Shown here one piece after another: positions 1 to 9,206 of a stretch of DNA of 64,000 nucleotides. The notes below the pieces were generated by a model, which was not told the DNA's origin, ran no database searches, and saw nothing but the letters and a program-made list of their open reading frames with translations. Numbering within the stretch: position 1 is the first letter of the stretch; each line of letters begins with the position of its first letter. The position numbers were made by a program, and so were the translations under genes. Location of the stretch: positions 1 through 64,000 of the forward strand of contig NZ_KI273056.1 of the NCBI RefSeq assembly GCF_000469545.1. The letters run 5' to 3'. Origin of the DNA: Mitsuokella sp. oral taxon 131 str. W9106 (GTDB lineage: Bacteria; Bacillota; Negativicutes; Selenomonadales; Selenomonadaceae).

Positions 1-438
1 CGAGGCTTTCCGCCTCTCGCTTCAAGCGACTACGTCAGTATACTCCAGCCGATGCCATCCTGTCAACATCTTTTTCAAAAAAAGTTTTCTTCTTCAGCTT
101 TTTCGCTTCTGCCGCCACTTTTGCTACAAGACGGCATTCCTTCATCGTGATTTCATGCCTCATGTTCTCAACAAATTGATATGCGTAATGATGCATCATA
201 TTTCAGTGTATCCAATGAAAATGATGCGCAAGATTTTATAGTTTTCTTTTCATCGGTGCCGTGCGGAACATGGAATCTCTCTTTTTTTTCATTACTTTGG
301 ACAAAATATTGAAGGATTCTCTCGTGTTCTCGTGCTATAATGAATACGAAGTTAATCAAGAAGGACCATGTATCTACTCAAGAACATACCTACTTGGTGA
401 TGTATCTGTTTCTTCTATTTTAGAAAGGCGGTATCCTG
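1..438. other. Left-edge intergenic region and iolG leader
   Basis: I see no convincing gene in this stretch. It is much more AT-rich than the coding DNA around it. The right half holds the probable promoter and leader of the iolG-like gene. The first 150 bases contain only a short GAGGC/GCCTC dyad near the window edge, and nothing else I can assign. Confidence 0.5.
333..341 (+). promoter_or_regulatory. Extended -10 promoter for the iolG-like gene
   Basis: TGC followed by TATAAT (336-341) forms an extended -10 element about 100 bases before the gene. No good -35 box lies at the usual distance, which fits an extended -10 promoter. Confidence 0.5.
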
Positions 439-1464
439 ATGATCAAAGTTGGTATCATTGGCGCCGGTCGCATCGGCCACGTCCATGGGGAGAGCATTTC
501 GAAGTTCGTCAAGAACGCGACGGTCAAGACGATCGCCGATCCGTTCATGAACGAAAAGACGGAAGCATGGGCGAGATCCCTCGGCGTCGAAAAGACGACG
601 AAAGACTACCATGAAATCCTCAACGACCCCGAAATCGCCGCAGTTCTCATCTGCGCGTCCACGGATCAGCATTCCCCGCTTTCGATCGAAGCGCTGAACG
701 CAGGCAAGCACGTCTTCTGCGAGAAGCCGATCGACCACGATGTGAAAAAGATCCAAGAAGTCCTCGATGTCGTAAAGAAATCCGGCAAAAAGTATCAGGT
801 CGGCTTCAACCGCCGCTTCGACCACAACTTCAAGGCGATCCACGATGCGGTTGCGGCAGGCAAGGTCGGCAAGCAGCAGATCATCAAGATCACGTCGCGT
901 GACCCCGAGCCGCCCTCCATCGACTACGTCAAGATTTCCGGCGGCATCTTCCTCGACATGACCATCCATGATTTCGACATGGTCCGCTACCTTTCGGGCG
1001 CAGAGGTCGAAGAAGTCTATGCAGAGGGCTCGGTCACAGTCGACCCTGCAATCGGCAAGGCCGGCGACATCGACACGGCCGTCATCACGCTGAAGCTCGA
1101 CAACGGCGCAACGGCCGTCATCGACAACTGCCGCGCGGCTTGCTACGGCTACGACCAGCGTGCGGAAGTATTCGGCGACAAGGGCTGCATCGCAATCTCG
1201 AACGACTCCGACTCCAACGCCGTATTCTCCTGCAAGGACGGCGTCATCGCCGAAAAGCCGATGTTCTTCTTCCTGGAGCGCTACATGATGGCGTATGCAA
1301 ACGAGGTTGACCAGTTCGTCGAATCGATTGTCAACGACACGCCGACGCCGGTCAATGCGAACGACGGCCTCCAGCCCGTCCTCATCGGCCTCGCGGCAAA
1401 GAAGTCCGTGGACGAGCACCGCCCCATCAAGATTTCCGAGATCCGCGCGCAGTACGGCCTTTGA
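439..1464 (+). CDS. iolG: Inositol 2-dehydrogenase-like NAD-dependent oxidoreductase
   Basis: This 341-residue protein of the GFO/IDH/MocA family probably oxidises myo-inositol or a related polyol to the 2-keto form with NAD. An N-terminal Rossmann fold opens with GIIGAGRIGHVH. The family EKP motif (FCEKPID, about residues 94-100) and the segment DMTIHDFDMVRYL (about 174-186) supply the expected catalytic Lys, Asp and His. Length is typical for IolG. No other inositol catabolic gene is nearby, so the exact substrate is inferred from family resemblance and another sugar or polyol is possible. The gene stands alone behind its own promoter and converges on the VWA gene through a shared terminator. 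Confidence 0.75.
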   Translation: MIKVGIIGAGRIGHVHGESISKFVKNATVKTIADPFMNEKTEAWARSLGVEKTTKDYHEILNDPEIAAVLICASTDQHSPLSIEALNAGKHVFCEKPIDHDVKKIQEVLDVVKKSGKKYQVGFNRRFDHNFKAIHDAVAAGKVGKQQIIKITSRDPEPPSIDYVKISGGIFLDMTIHDFDMVRYLSGAEVEEVYAEGSVTVDPAIGKAGDIDTAVITLKLDNGATAVIDNCRAACYGYDQRAEVFGDKGCIAISNDSDSNAVFSCKDGVIAEKPMFFFLERYMMAYANEVDQFVESIVNDTPTPVNANDGLQPVLIGLAAKKSVDEHRPIKISEIRAQYGL

Positions 1465-1509
1465 TTTTCCCTTTGCATGCCCTTCATTTGAGGGGGGGCA
1501 CGCAAGCAC

Positions 1510-1548
1510 AAAAAAGCAGCCTTTTGATCGAGGCTGCTTTTTCTTTTC
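1510..1548. terminator. Bidirectional terminator between iolG and the VWA gene
   Basis: AAAAAGCAGCCT at 1511-1522 pairs perfectly with AGGCTGCTTTTT at 1531-1542 around an eight-base loop, with T-runs on both strands. It lies between two convergent genes and should stop both. Confidence 0.85.
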
Positions 1549-1587
1549 CGAAATTCCGAAATGCTTTCCCGTAATCGTTTCCTATGC

Positions 1588-3276
1588 CTAACCGCGAATC
1601 TGCCGTGCCACCAGCGCTCCGACACGGGCGGCGAGCTGCTCAGGCCGATCGATGCGCGTAAAGTCGTGACCGAAGACCATGCGTGCGACGCTGTCCGTCT
1701 CGCCCTCAGGCAGCACGCTTTCCACGATGCCGGCGACGCGAACGCCGCCTGAGCGCAATTCGCGTACGGCGTCCGCCGCATCCTGCACGGCGCGAGCCCC
1801 CGCGTATCCATGCATGAGCATGCCATCCGCGAGCGGCAAGGTATCGGCGGGATGCGCATCGGTGAAGACGATGAGAAGCGGCCTTCCCCTTCCGCCTGCA
1901 AGCAAGGGGCGCACGGCGCGAAGTGCGAGCCCGTCGCGGTTCCACCCGCGTGCTTCATAGCGGAGCACCGCCTTCGCCTCGCCGCCCACAAAAGGCTTCA
2001 GGCGCACGAGCACGGTACATCCCTTGACGCTTGAAAACGCAACGACCTGCACGGGAATCCGTGCGCGCGAAAGCGCTGCAGCAACGAGGTATGCCTGTGC
2101 GGCGATCGCCCCCTGCTGCGCTTTGCGCGAAGCGGACGCATCGAGCAGCAGCGTCACCGAAAAATCGGAAACGGGCGTCTCCTCGCCCGCATGAAAGACA
2201 CGCCCATCGTTTGCATGGAGCGCGCGCCATACGAGCCTCGGCGCGAGCCGGCCGCAGCGCGCGTCGAGCGTCATAGGCGCGCGCGTGACGGCGAGCGTAT
2301 TTTTGAGCTGTGCGGCGAGCTGCCGGATCCCCGTCTCGTAGACGCGCGCGTGCGAAGCAAGATACGCAGCGTTCGCTTCCCGCGCCGTCGAGTGCACGCG
2401 CCCGCGCGTAAAGGCGAGATGTGCCTTTCGATGGGCACCTCGGCAGACCATGCACTCGATCGCGCTGCGTTCGCGCTCGGCGATGAGCGGTGCGCCGAAC
2501 CGCTCCGCAATTTCCGCCGCGAGCCGAGCTGTCCACGGCGCAGCGTCTGCGACCAGGCCGCGGAGCGTCGCGAGCGTTGAGCCGCCCGCCGCTGCCGTTT
2601 CCTTCGCACGTGCGGGGACAATGCCATCCTCGAACCGATGCTCCATCGGCATCGCGCGCCGAATCCATGCGTTCATGCGGCTGCCAAGCGAGATGTGCCA
2701 GGCGTGGCGGTGCAGGACATCGCGAAAGTGAAAGCGGAAGTAATGGTGCAGCACGGCCTGTGCGCGCTGCACGATCGCTTCTGTCGCAAGCGATCCCTCC
2801 CACGCAAGCGCCGCATAAAGCGAGCGTTCCCATGGATTGCGGAGTCCAGCCTTTCCCGTGAGGCATGCGCGGCACCGCGCTGCCCGCAGCGTATGGACGA
2901 GGTCGTCGCGCGCCATGAGCTCTTGCATGGAGAGGTCGGCTTGATCGGCGAGAAAGCGGCGCGCATGCTCCTCGCGGAGGTCGAAAAGCGCGGGGCGCAC
3001 CCCGATCTCACGCTCGTAGACGGCATGCTCCAGCCCCATCCACACGACGTCAAGGAACGTATCGCGCAAAAGAGAATCGTCCAAAGAATGAAAGAACGCG
3101 CCTAGGATCGCCGCATCGTAGTGACGGTGCACGAGCCCAACAATCGTATTGAGGTAGCGATCCGGCGTGCCATCGCGGTAAAACGCCAAGAATTCGGGGG
3201 TGAAATCATACGCTCCAGCTGCCGTCCAAACGATATTTTTCGCGCGGCGCATGCGTTTCTCCCGGCTCATACGCAT
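1588..3276 (-). CDS. VWA-domain protein paired with a MoxR ATPase
   Basis: This is a 562-residue protein whose C-terminal third (about residues 372-545) is a von Willebrand factor A domain with the metal-binding MIDAS motif D379-x-S381-x-S383. The long N-terminal part is Arg- and His-rich, mostly helical in character, and not assignable to a named domain. Arrangement and architecture resemble the CobT/NorD-type partners of MoxR ATPases, which act as substrate adaptors when metal centres or complexes are matured. The ATPase gene lies immediately upstream, with 6 bases between them, so the two are one operon. No target complex (nitric oxide reductase, CO dehydrogenase, cobaltochelatase) is visible nearby, so the client is unknown. 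Confidence 0.75.
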   Translation of the reverse strand: MRMSREKRMRRAKNIVWTAAGAYDFTPEFLAFYRDGTPDRYLNTIVGLVHRHYDAAILGAFFHSLDDSLLRDTFLDVVWMGLEHAVYEREIGVRPALFDLREEHARRFLADQADLSMQELMARDDLVHTLRAARCRACLTGKAGLRNPWERSLYAALAWEGSLATEAIVQRAQAVLHHYFRFHFRDVLHRHAWHISLGSRMNAWIRRAMPMEHRFEDGIVPARAKETAAAGGSTLATLRGLVADAAPWTARLAAEIAERFGAPLIAERERSAIECMVCRGAHRKAHLAFTRGRVHSTAREANAAYLASHARVYETGIRQLAAQLKNTLAVTRAPMTLDARCGRLAPRLVWRALHANDGRVFHAGEETPVSDFSVTLLLDASASRKAQQGAIAAQAYLVAAALSRARIPVQVVAFSSVKGCTVLVRLKPFVGGEAKAVLRYEARGWNRDGLALRAVRPLLAGGRGRPLLIVFTDAHPADTLPLADGMLMHGYAGARAVQDAADAVRELRSGGVRVAGIVESVLPEGETDSVARMVFGHDFTRIDRPEQLAARVGALVARQIRG

Positions 3277-3282
3277 ACCTCC

Positions 3283-4194
3283 TCAGCGCACCTTGCCGCG
3301 TACTGCATACGCCTTCGGCACGCGCAGCGCGACGGTGTCCGCAACGATTTGGCGCTCGTCGGGGTCAAAGCACTGATTCGTGATGCCCATTGCGACAGCA
3401 GAGCGAGGCGCGATGCCTTTCTCCATGAGACGGAGCGCAGCGATGAGCCCGCGCAGGTCAACGGCGTGCGCGGAGATCTCTCCCTGCGCCGCCTTTTCCT
3501 GCAAGTCGGCAAAGAGTGCCGCAAACAGCGCATACGTCTCCTGGCGAAGGTCCGGCACGGCTTTCTCCAGGAGGCGCGCGATGCCCGCCTCGTCGAGCAT
3601 CGGCATTTGGATGACGACAAAGCGCGAGGCGAGCGCCTCATTGAGGTCGCGCGTTCCGGCATAGCCGTAGTTCATCGTCGCGATGAAGCGCGTCGCCGCA
3701 TGCACGCGAAGCTGCCCATAGCCCGGTACATCGAGACGGCGACGGTGATCCAGGAGGGCGTGCAGCACGGCAAGCGCCTCGTTGCGCGCCATGTTGATCT
3801 CATCGAAGATCGCCATGCCACCCGCCTCGGCGCAGGCACATACAGGACCGGGGCGAAAGCGCACGGCGCCCGCCTCGAACGTGTCCGTGCCGATAAGCGA
3901 CGCCGCATCCGTATGGATATGGAATGAAACAGTCCATTCGGGACGCGCGAAAATCGCGGCAAGATGCTCTGCGAGCACGTTCTTGCCCGTCGCCTTCGGC
4001 CCCGCGAGCAGGAGGTTTTCCCCCGCGAGCAATGCGGCAATCGCCGATTCCAGCACCTCTTTCCCGTCGTAGAAATACTGCGGCACGGCAAGCGCCTGCT
4101 CATCCTGCCAGGGATACCTCTCCCGGTAACGGCGCACGCCCACGAGGAGATCTGCATTTACCCCCTGCTGCCGAAGCTGCTCCAATACGTCCAT
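3283..4194 (-). CDS. MoxR-family AAA+ ATPase
   Basis: This 303-residue AAA+ ATPase has Walker A GPKATGKN (65-72), Walker B MAIFDE (127-132) and a sensor-1 stretch FIATMNYGY followed by an Arg-finger-like ASRF. Length and the single AAA+ module match the MoxR branch, whose members remodel protein complexes together with a VWA partner. That partner follows 6 bases downstream. The start is supported by GGAGG about 9 bases before the ATG. The role is inferred from the family. The Walker A second residue is Pro and the fifth Thr, which is normal variation and should still bind nucleotide. Confidence 0.85.
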   Translation of the reverse strand: MDVLEQLRQQGVNADLLVGVRRYRERYPWQDEQALAVPQYFYDGKEVLESAIAALLAGENLLLAGPKATGKNVLAEHLAAIFARPEWTVSFHIHTDAASLIGTDTFEAGAVRFRPGPVCACAEAGGMAIFDEINMARNEALAVLHALLDHRRRLDVPGYGQLRVHAATRFIATMNYGYAGTRDLNEALASRFVVIQMPMLDEAGIARLLEKAVPDLRQETYALFAALFADLQEKAAQGEISAHAVDLRGLIAALRLMEKGIAPRSAVAMGITNQCFDPDERQIVADTVALRVPKAYAVRGKVR

Positions 4195-4305
4195 CGCATT
4201 CTTCCTCCCATTCCAGTCTGTCCTCTGTCCTGCAACTCCCCTAAGAAAACCTTCGCTTTCGGAACGCCAAAATCCTAGGTTGCGGCATCGAAAAATAAAA
4301 AAGTA

Positions 4306-4334
4306 TTGACAACGTATCCTGATCCCGCTATAAT
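4306..4334 (+). promoter_or_regulatory. Perfect consensus promoter of tRNA-Thr
   Basis: TTGACA (4306-4311) and TATAAT (4329-4334) are separated by exactly 17 bases. This is a full match to the housekeeping sigma factor consensus, placed 34 bases before the mature tRNA. Confidence 0.9.
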
Positions 4335-4367
4335 GAGTGCTGTCAGTTGCGGCGACGCAAGGGACAT

Positions 4368-4443
4368 GCTGATTTAGCTCAGTTGGTAGAGCAGCTCATT
4401 CGTAATGAGCAGGTCGTAGGTTCAAGTCCTATAATCAGCTCCA
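4368..4443 (+). tRNA. tRNA-Thr (anticodon CGU)
   Basis: The 76-nt cloverleaf has acceptor GCTGATT pairing with AATCAGC, discriminator T and an encoded CCA. The D-loop contains AGTTGGTAGA and the T-arm contains GGTTCAAGTCC. The anticodon loop TTCGTAA gives CGU, which reads ACG threonine codons. Confidence 0.95.
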
Positions 4444-4452
4444 TCTGAAAGC

Positions 4453-4480
4453 AAAAGGCTTCTGTACGGAAGCCTTTTTT
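4453..4480 (+). terminator. Terminator after tRNA-Thr
   Basis: AAAAGGCTTC at 4453-4462 pairs with GGAAGCCTTTT around a short loop and runs into six T residues. It ends the tRNA transcript just before cheB. Confidence 0.85.
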
Positions 4481-4530
4481 CATACGATTTTATTCCAGCT
4501 TTTATTCTGGATCTGAGGCAGGTGAACAGC

Positions 4531-5667
4531 ATGAGCGGACTGCGTGTGCTCATCGTAGACGGCTCCCCGCTCGAGCGGGACCGTCTTGTGCGGGAGCTCT
4601 CCACGCGCCTTGCGTCGGGCACACTCGTAGAGGCGGCAGCCAGCGTCGACGAGGTGCAGGAGAAGCTGCGCCTTTTTCATCCAACTGTCGTCCTGCTGAG
4701 TTTCGCAAGCGCTGCGACCAGCGTCCATGACGCATGCAGTCTCCCCCGGCTCATCGAGGAAAGCCGCGTGCCGATCATCACGTATGGACGGCTCGAAACG
4801 AGCCGCGAGGCGGCGCTCTCGATGGGCGTATTCGATTACCTGCACAACCCCGGCGACGAGCGGGGACGCGCTTCGTTCTATCGTCTGCTCATCGCCGCAA
4901 TCAAGCGTGCGTCCGAAGCGGAGCACGTTCGCCCGTTCGCGTCGCTGCGCCCGCTCGCACCACCCCGCCCCTTCCCTGCGCCACGCGATGCGGAGCCGGC
5001 GCAGCGGGATGCGGAGCCCTCCCCCCCAAGTCCCGCACCCGTCAGCCCATTCGTCATCCCTGCCGTGCGCCCCGCCATTCCCATGGCAAGCCGCCCGGCA
5101 CATCCGTCGCTCATCGCGATCGGCGCATCGACGGGCGGCCCGGACGCCCTTTCCAGGGTTCTCGTAAAACTCACGACGCCGATGCCGCCGATCGTCATCG
5201 TCCAGCATATCCCCGCGACGTTCTCAGGCCTCTTCGCCAAGCGCCTCAACGGCGAATGCGCGCTCCATATCAAAGAAGCGGAAACGGGCGATATCCTGCG
5301 CCCCGATACCGTCTACATCGCGCCGGGTGGCAAGCACATGACCGTGCAAAAAAAGGGGAATGCCCTCTGTCTCGTCTGTGAGAAAGGCGTGCCGCGCCAC
5401 AATGTCTGCCCCTCCGCCGACGTGCTCTTCGAATCCGTCGCCGAAACGGTCGGCGCAGCGGCGGCAGGCGTCATCCTGACGGGCATGGGGCGCGACGGCG
5501 CAGCGGGCCTTCTCAAAATGCGTCAGGCCGGCGCGCCGACCATCGGCCAGGACGAGGCGTCGAGCGTCGTTTACGGAATGCCACGCGCCGCTTATGAAAT
5601 CGGTGCCGTCGAAAGACAGTGCCCGCTCGAGGAGATCGCCACCGCTATCACGCGCCTCGTGCGATAA
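4531..5667 (+). CDS. cheB: Chemotaxis methylesterase CheB with degenerate receiver
   Basis: CheB removes methyl groups from, and deamidates, chemoreceptor glutamates and glutamines. The C-terminal methylesterase domain (about 190-378) keeps the catalytic triad: S200 in GASTGG, H226 in VQHIP and D322 in GMGRDGA. The N-terminal receiver (1-125) has lost its chemistry. The phosphoacceptor Asp is Ser57 (VVLLSFA), the usual acidic pair is D10-G11, and the Lys before Pro is Asn (LHNPG). A Pro/Ala-rich linker of about 50 residues joins the domains. ATG 4531 is preferred over GTG 4522 because AGGTG sits 6 bases before it. No other chemotaxis gene is in the window. Confidence 0.9.
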   Translation: MSGLRVLIVDGSPLERDRLVRELSTRLASGTLVEAAASVDEVQEKLRLFHPTVVLLSFASAATSVHDACSLPRLIEESRVPIITYGRLETSREAALSMGVFDYLHNPGDERGRASFYRLLIAAIKRASEAEHVRPFASLRPLAPPRPFPAPRDAEPAQRDAEPSPPSPAPVSPFVIPAVRPAIPMASRPAHPSLIAIGASTGGPDALSRVLVKLTTPMPPIVIVQHIPATFSGLFAKRLNGECALHIKEAETGDILRPDTVYIAPGGKHMTVQKKGNALCLVCEKGVPRHNVCPSADVLFESVAETVGAAAAGVILTGMGRDGAAGLLKMRQAGAPTIGQDEASSVVYGMPRAAYEIGAVERQCPLEEIATAITRLVR

Positions 5668-5682
5668 AAAGGCATATACGAG

Positions 5683-5715
5683 AAAGCCGCTCCCCATCAC
5701 GGAGCGGCTTTTTCG
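5683..5715. terminator. Bidirectional terminator between cheB and the permease
   Basis: AAAGCCGCTCC (5683-5693) pairs with GGAGCGGCTTT (5701-5711) around a seven-base loop and is followed by T residues. It separates convergent cheB and the amino-acid permease gene. Confidence 0.85.
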
Positions 5716-5742
5716 CAATAGGTTGCCTTATGCTGCCTTTGA

Positions 5743-7101
5743 TCAAGCCTGCGCCTGCCCGTGCTTCTTGCAGCGATAACCGAGGTAGAGCACGATGAGC
5801 CAAATCGGAAGCACGATGACGGCAGGCAGCATATCCGGGATCTGCGTCATGCAGGCGAGCACGCCTGCGAGAAACGCGAGGCAGAGGTAGTTCGCCGTCG
5901 GGTAAAAGAGCGAGCGGTACCGCAGTGCTTTTCCCGCGCGCTCGCACTTCGCGCGAAATTTCAGATGCGTCACGCAGATCGTCGTCCAGCTTATGACGGC
6001 AGCACACGTCGCGATCGAGAGAAGGAACATGAATACGTGCCCGGGGAAAAAGTAGTTGAGCACGACGCAGACAAGCGTGATGCCCGACGAGACGAAGATG
6101 CCGCGCACGGGCACGCCGCGTCCTGAGAGCACCTGCAGGAACTTCGGCGCATCGTCCGTCGCCGCGAGCCCGTAAAGCATGCGGCTGTTGCTGTAGATCG
6201 CGGAGTTGTAGACGGAGACCGCCGCCATGAGCACGACGACGTTCAGAATATGCGCTGCGGCGGGCACGCCGACATTCGAAAAGATCTGCACGAAGGGACT
6301 TGCCTCCTTGCCGACCTCATTCCACGGCCAAAGCATCATGAGCACCGCCATCGTGCCGACGTAGAAGACGAGGATGCGCCAGACGACCTGCCCGATCGCG
6401 CGCGGGATCGTGCGCGCAGGGTCCTCCGCCTCGCCCGCCGTGATGCCGATCAGCTCGATGCCGCCGAACGAGAACATGACGACGGACAAAGAGAGCGCCA
6501 TGCCGTACCAGCCGTTCGGCAGGAAGCCTCCATTCTCCCAAAGGTTGCTGATGTTCGCGGGAAAGGGCGCGGGACTCGTGACGATGAGAAAAAGCCCGAG
6601 GACGATCATGCCGACAATCGCGAGGATCTTGACGAGCGCCATCCAGAATTCCGTCTCGCCGTACGCACGGACGTTGATGAGGTTGAGCGCCGTGATGACG
6701 ATGAGCACCGCGAGCGCCGCGACCCACTGCGGCAGGTCAGGCAGCCAAAAATTCATATAAATGCCGACGGCGGTCAGCTCCGCCATCGAGACGATGACGT
6801 AGTTGAACCAGTAGTTCCAGCCTGCGAGGAATCCCGGAAACGCGCCCCAGTACTTCGTCGCGTAGTGGCTGAACGAGCCCGACACCGGCTCATCGACCGC
6901 CATCTCGCCGAGCATGCGCATGATGAGGAAGATGACGATGCCGCCGATGAGGTACGAGAGCATGACGGCGGGTCCTGCGAGCGCGATCGTCGACGCCGAG
7001 CCGTAGAAGAGTCCCGTGCCGATCGCGCCGCCGAGCGCGATCATCTGCAAGTGGCGGTTCTTGAGCCCGCGCTTCATGGTTTTATGTTGGATTTCTTCCA
7101 T
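5743..7101 (-). CDS. APC-family amino-acid permease, AroP/PheP-like
   Basis: This 452-residue, about 12-helix transporter is very like the enterobacterial aromatic amino-acid permeases PheP/AroP. Shared stretches include GGAIGTGLFYG near the N-terminus, EPVSGSFSHYA, NYWFNYVIVSMAELTA, VRAYGETEFWMAL, and MFSFGGIELIGITAGEAEDP. It would import aromatic or related amino acids with protons across the inner membrane. The start at 7101 is chosen because GGGAAAG precedes it and the family begins a few residues before LKNRHLQ; 39 in-frame residues further upstream look non-coding. The start overlaps the end of the oxidoreductase gene by 20 bases, so the three genes asparaginase-oxidoreductase-permease are one operon. 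Substrate is inferred. Confidence 0.85.
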   Translation of the reverse strand: MEEIQHKTMKRGLKNRHLQMIALGGAIGTGLFYGSASTIALAGPAVMLSYLIGGIVIFLIMRMLGEMAVDEPVSGSFSHYATKYWGAFPGFLAGWNYWFNYVIVSMAELTAVGIYMNFWLPDLPQWVAALAVLIVITALNLINVRAYGETEFWMALVKILAIVGMIVLGLFLIVTSPAPFPANISNLWENGGFLPNGWYGMALSLSVVMFSFGGIELIGITAGEAEDPARTIPRAIGQVVWRILVFYVGTMAVLMMLWPWNEVGKEASPFVQIFSNVGVPAAAHILNVVVLMAAVSVYNSAIYSNSRMLYGLAATDDAPKFLQVLSGRGVPVRGIFVSSGITLVCVVLNYFFPGHVFMFLLSIATCAAVISWTTICVTHLKFRAKCERAGKALRYRSLFYPTANYLCLAFLAGVLACMTQIPDMLPAVIVLPIWLIVLYLGYRCKKHGQAQA

Positions 7102-9166
7102 ATCCGTCTTTCCCTTCTTTATCCGTCTCCACGTTCTTAGCGAAATCGCCTCTGCCCCACACGCACCGCACCGCCCGTACGTCGACGCAGACGTCGTAGA
7201 ATGTGCTGCCGCCGCCACTATCCGTGAGGCGCTGGGCGGTCAGGCGATTGACATTGCCGCCCTTTGTGAGTGCCTGCCACCAGACGCCCTCCGTGACGAC
7301 GCGCCCGACGGGCACGCGCGGCGTGCATTTCAGCGTGAAGCGCGCCGCGCCGCGCGTATTCCCGCAGACGACTTCCACGCCGTCCGTGAGCGCGAGCCGC
7401 GCGGCATCCGCAGGATGCATCATGAGCACCATCGTACCCTCCCGCGTAAGCTCCTCACGCTCGCAGAACGAGCTGTCGAGGATGCGCATGTCGGGCGCGC
7501 TCACGAGCGCAAACGCCGCCGCATCGCCGTACGGCGCGATGTAGTCGGGCAACGCAGGCTCTACGCGCGGATTTTCGATCTCGATCTTCCCGGACGGCGT
7601 CAAAAAGTCCATCTTGTAGCCGGCGGGAAGCGGAAGCTCGACCGGCTCGCAGGCGGCAAGGCGCGCCTTGTCCACGGGAAGCTCCCATGCGCGGTCCGCG
7701 CTCGCAATGAGCGCTTCGACAAGCGCTTCTGCCGTCTGGTCAAAGAACGCGTCCTTTATGCCCATCGCGTGCGCGAGTGCGCAAAACACCGCCCAGTTGC
7801 TGTGGCTCTCGCCGACGGGTGGAATGACCGCCCGCGCACGCTCCACGGTGTAGTGGCCATACGAATAGTAGAGATCGTCGTGCTCCAGCGATGACGTCGC
7901 GGGCAGGACGATATCAGCATAGCGGGCCGTATCGGTCAAAAACCGCTCGTGCACGACGGTAAAGAGGTCGCCGCACGAGAGCCCCGCGAGCACCCTGTTC
8001 TGGTCGGGCGCCGTGCAGGCGGGATTCGACGCGTAGACGTACAGGCTCCTGACGCGCGGCGCGAGCCTTGCGTCCGTCAGCACATTTCCAAGCGCGCACA
8101 TATTGATGTGGCGCACGCCCTTTTTCGCAAGGTCGGGACGGTGCACGATATCCCGGTCGAATGCCTTGCCGCCCGATATCGAGCTCAAAAATCCGCCGCC
8201 GCGTCTCGCATACGCGCCGACAGCGGCGGGCAGGCACGCGATGAGCCGCGTCGCCGCTGCGCCGCCCGCATAGCGCGAATAGCCGCTGCCCGTGCGGATG
8301 AAGGGGGCGCGCGCCATACCGTAGAGGCGCGCGAACCGCTCGATTTCCGCAGCGGGAACGCCCGTCTCTGCGGCAGCCCGCTCCGGCGTATAGTGCGGAA
8401 GGCGGCGCTCCTTGAGCGCTTCCCAGCCGGTGACGTGCGCTTCGATAAACGCCTCGTCCGTCAACCCCTCGCGCGCGAGCACATGGAGCACGCCGAGCGC
8501 AAACGCGCCGTCCGTCCCCGGCTTCACGCAGAAAAATTCGTCGGCGTACTGCGCCGTCTTCGTCTCGTAGGTGTCGATGCAGAGGACGCGTGCGCCCTTT
8601 TTGCGCGCCGCCTCGACATCGTGGCGGAAATGGATATCCGTCGCGAGCATGCTGCAGCCCCAAAGCACGATGCAGTCGCTCTCCTGCGCCTCCTGCGGCG
8701 CGGCGCATCGCGTATCGCCCATGACCGCCTTGTAGCCCGCGCGCTTTGCAGGCGAGCAGATCGTGCGGTCAAGGCTCGACGCGCCGAGGCGCGCAAAGAA
8801 CGCGTGCCCTGCGCCGTGCTGTACGATGCCCATCGTGCCCGCGTAGGAGTACGGCAGGATCGCTTCCGCGCCGTCTGCGGCGATGATCCGTTTCCAGCGC
8901 GCAGCGATTTCCTCGATCGCCGTATCCCATGAGATCCGCTCGAACTTCCCCTCGCCCTTCTTGCCGATGCGCCGCATGGGGTGCTGGATGCGCCGGTCGT
9001 TATGCACCGTGCGCTCGTAGTGCGCCATCTTGGGACAGAGCGTGCCGCGCGTGAACGGATGCGATGGATCGCCCTCGACGCGGGTCGCGTGCCCGCCTTC
9101 GACATGGACGCGAAGCCCGCAGCAGTCGGGGCAGTCGTAAGGGCAAACCGAATTTCTGATTTCCAT
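7082..9166 (-). CDS. Molybdopterin-dependent oxidoreductase (DMSO reductase family)
   Basis: This 694-residue protein is a catalytic subunit with an N-terminal [4Fe-4S] signature (CPYDCPDCC then LCPKM) followed by the molybdopterin-guanine-dinucleotide binding domains typical of the DMSO reductase family. The segment TICSPAKRAG aligns with the metal-ligand region of formate dehydrogenase, so the Mo/W ligand is probably that Cys (inference). There is no twin-arginine signal, so it should be cytoplasmic, and no electron-transfer or membrane subunit is adjacent. It resembles the BisC/YyaE-type single-subunit enzymes whose substrates are mostly unknown. ATG 9166 follows GGAGGA by 12 bases; a TTG one codon upstream is an alternative. 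It lies between asparaginase and permease in one operon. Confidence 0.85.
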   Translation of the reverse strand: MEIRNSVCPYDCPDCCGLRVHVEGGHATRVEGDPSHPFTRGTLCPKMAHYERTVHNDRRIQHPMRRIGKKGEGKFERISWDTAIEEIAARWKRIIAADGAEAILPYSYAGTMGIVQHGAGHAFFARLGASSLDRTICSPAKRAGYKAVMGDTRCAAPQEAQESDCIVLWGCSMLATDIHFRHDVEAARKKGARVLCIDTYETKTAQYADEFFCVKPGTDGAFALGVLHVLAREGLTDEAFIEAHVTGWEALKERRLPHYTPERAAAETGVPAAEIERFARLYGMARAPFIRTGSGYSRYAGGAAATRLIACLPAAVGAYARRGGGFLSSISGGKAFDRDIVHRPDLAKKGVRHINMCALGNVLTDARLAPRVRSLYVYASNPACTAPDQNRVLAGLSCGDLFTVVHERFLTDTARYADIVLPATSSLEHDDLYYSYGHYTVERARAVIPPVGESHSNWAVFCALAHAMGIKDAFFDQTAEALVEALIASADRAWELPVDKARLAACEPVELPLPAGYKMDFLTPSGKIEIENPRVEPALPDYIAPYGDAAAFALVSAPDMRILDSSFCEREELTREGTMVLMMHPADAARLALTDGVEVVCGNTRGAARFTLKCTPRVPVGRVVTEGVWWQALTKGGNVNRLTAQRLTDSGGGSTFYDVCVDVRAVRCVWGRGDFAKNVETDKEGKDGYGRNPT

Positions 9167-9206
9167 CAAATGAAAGACTCCTCCCAATCCGGCGCGGCGC
9201 ATGGAC

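Noticed and set aside
368-400. 10-codon frame in the iolG leader
   Set aside because: The purine-rich sequence is only 2 bases from the ATG, and the frame is too short to judge.
415-1509. 364-codon minus-strand open frame opposite the iolG-like gene
   Set aside because: It mirrors the third-position bias of the plus-strand gene, has no ribosome binding site and no recognisable domain.
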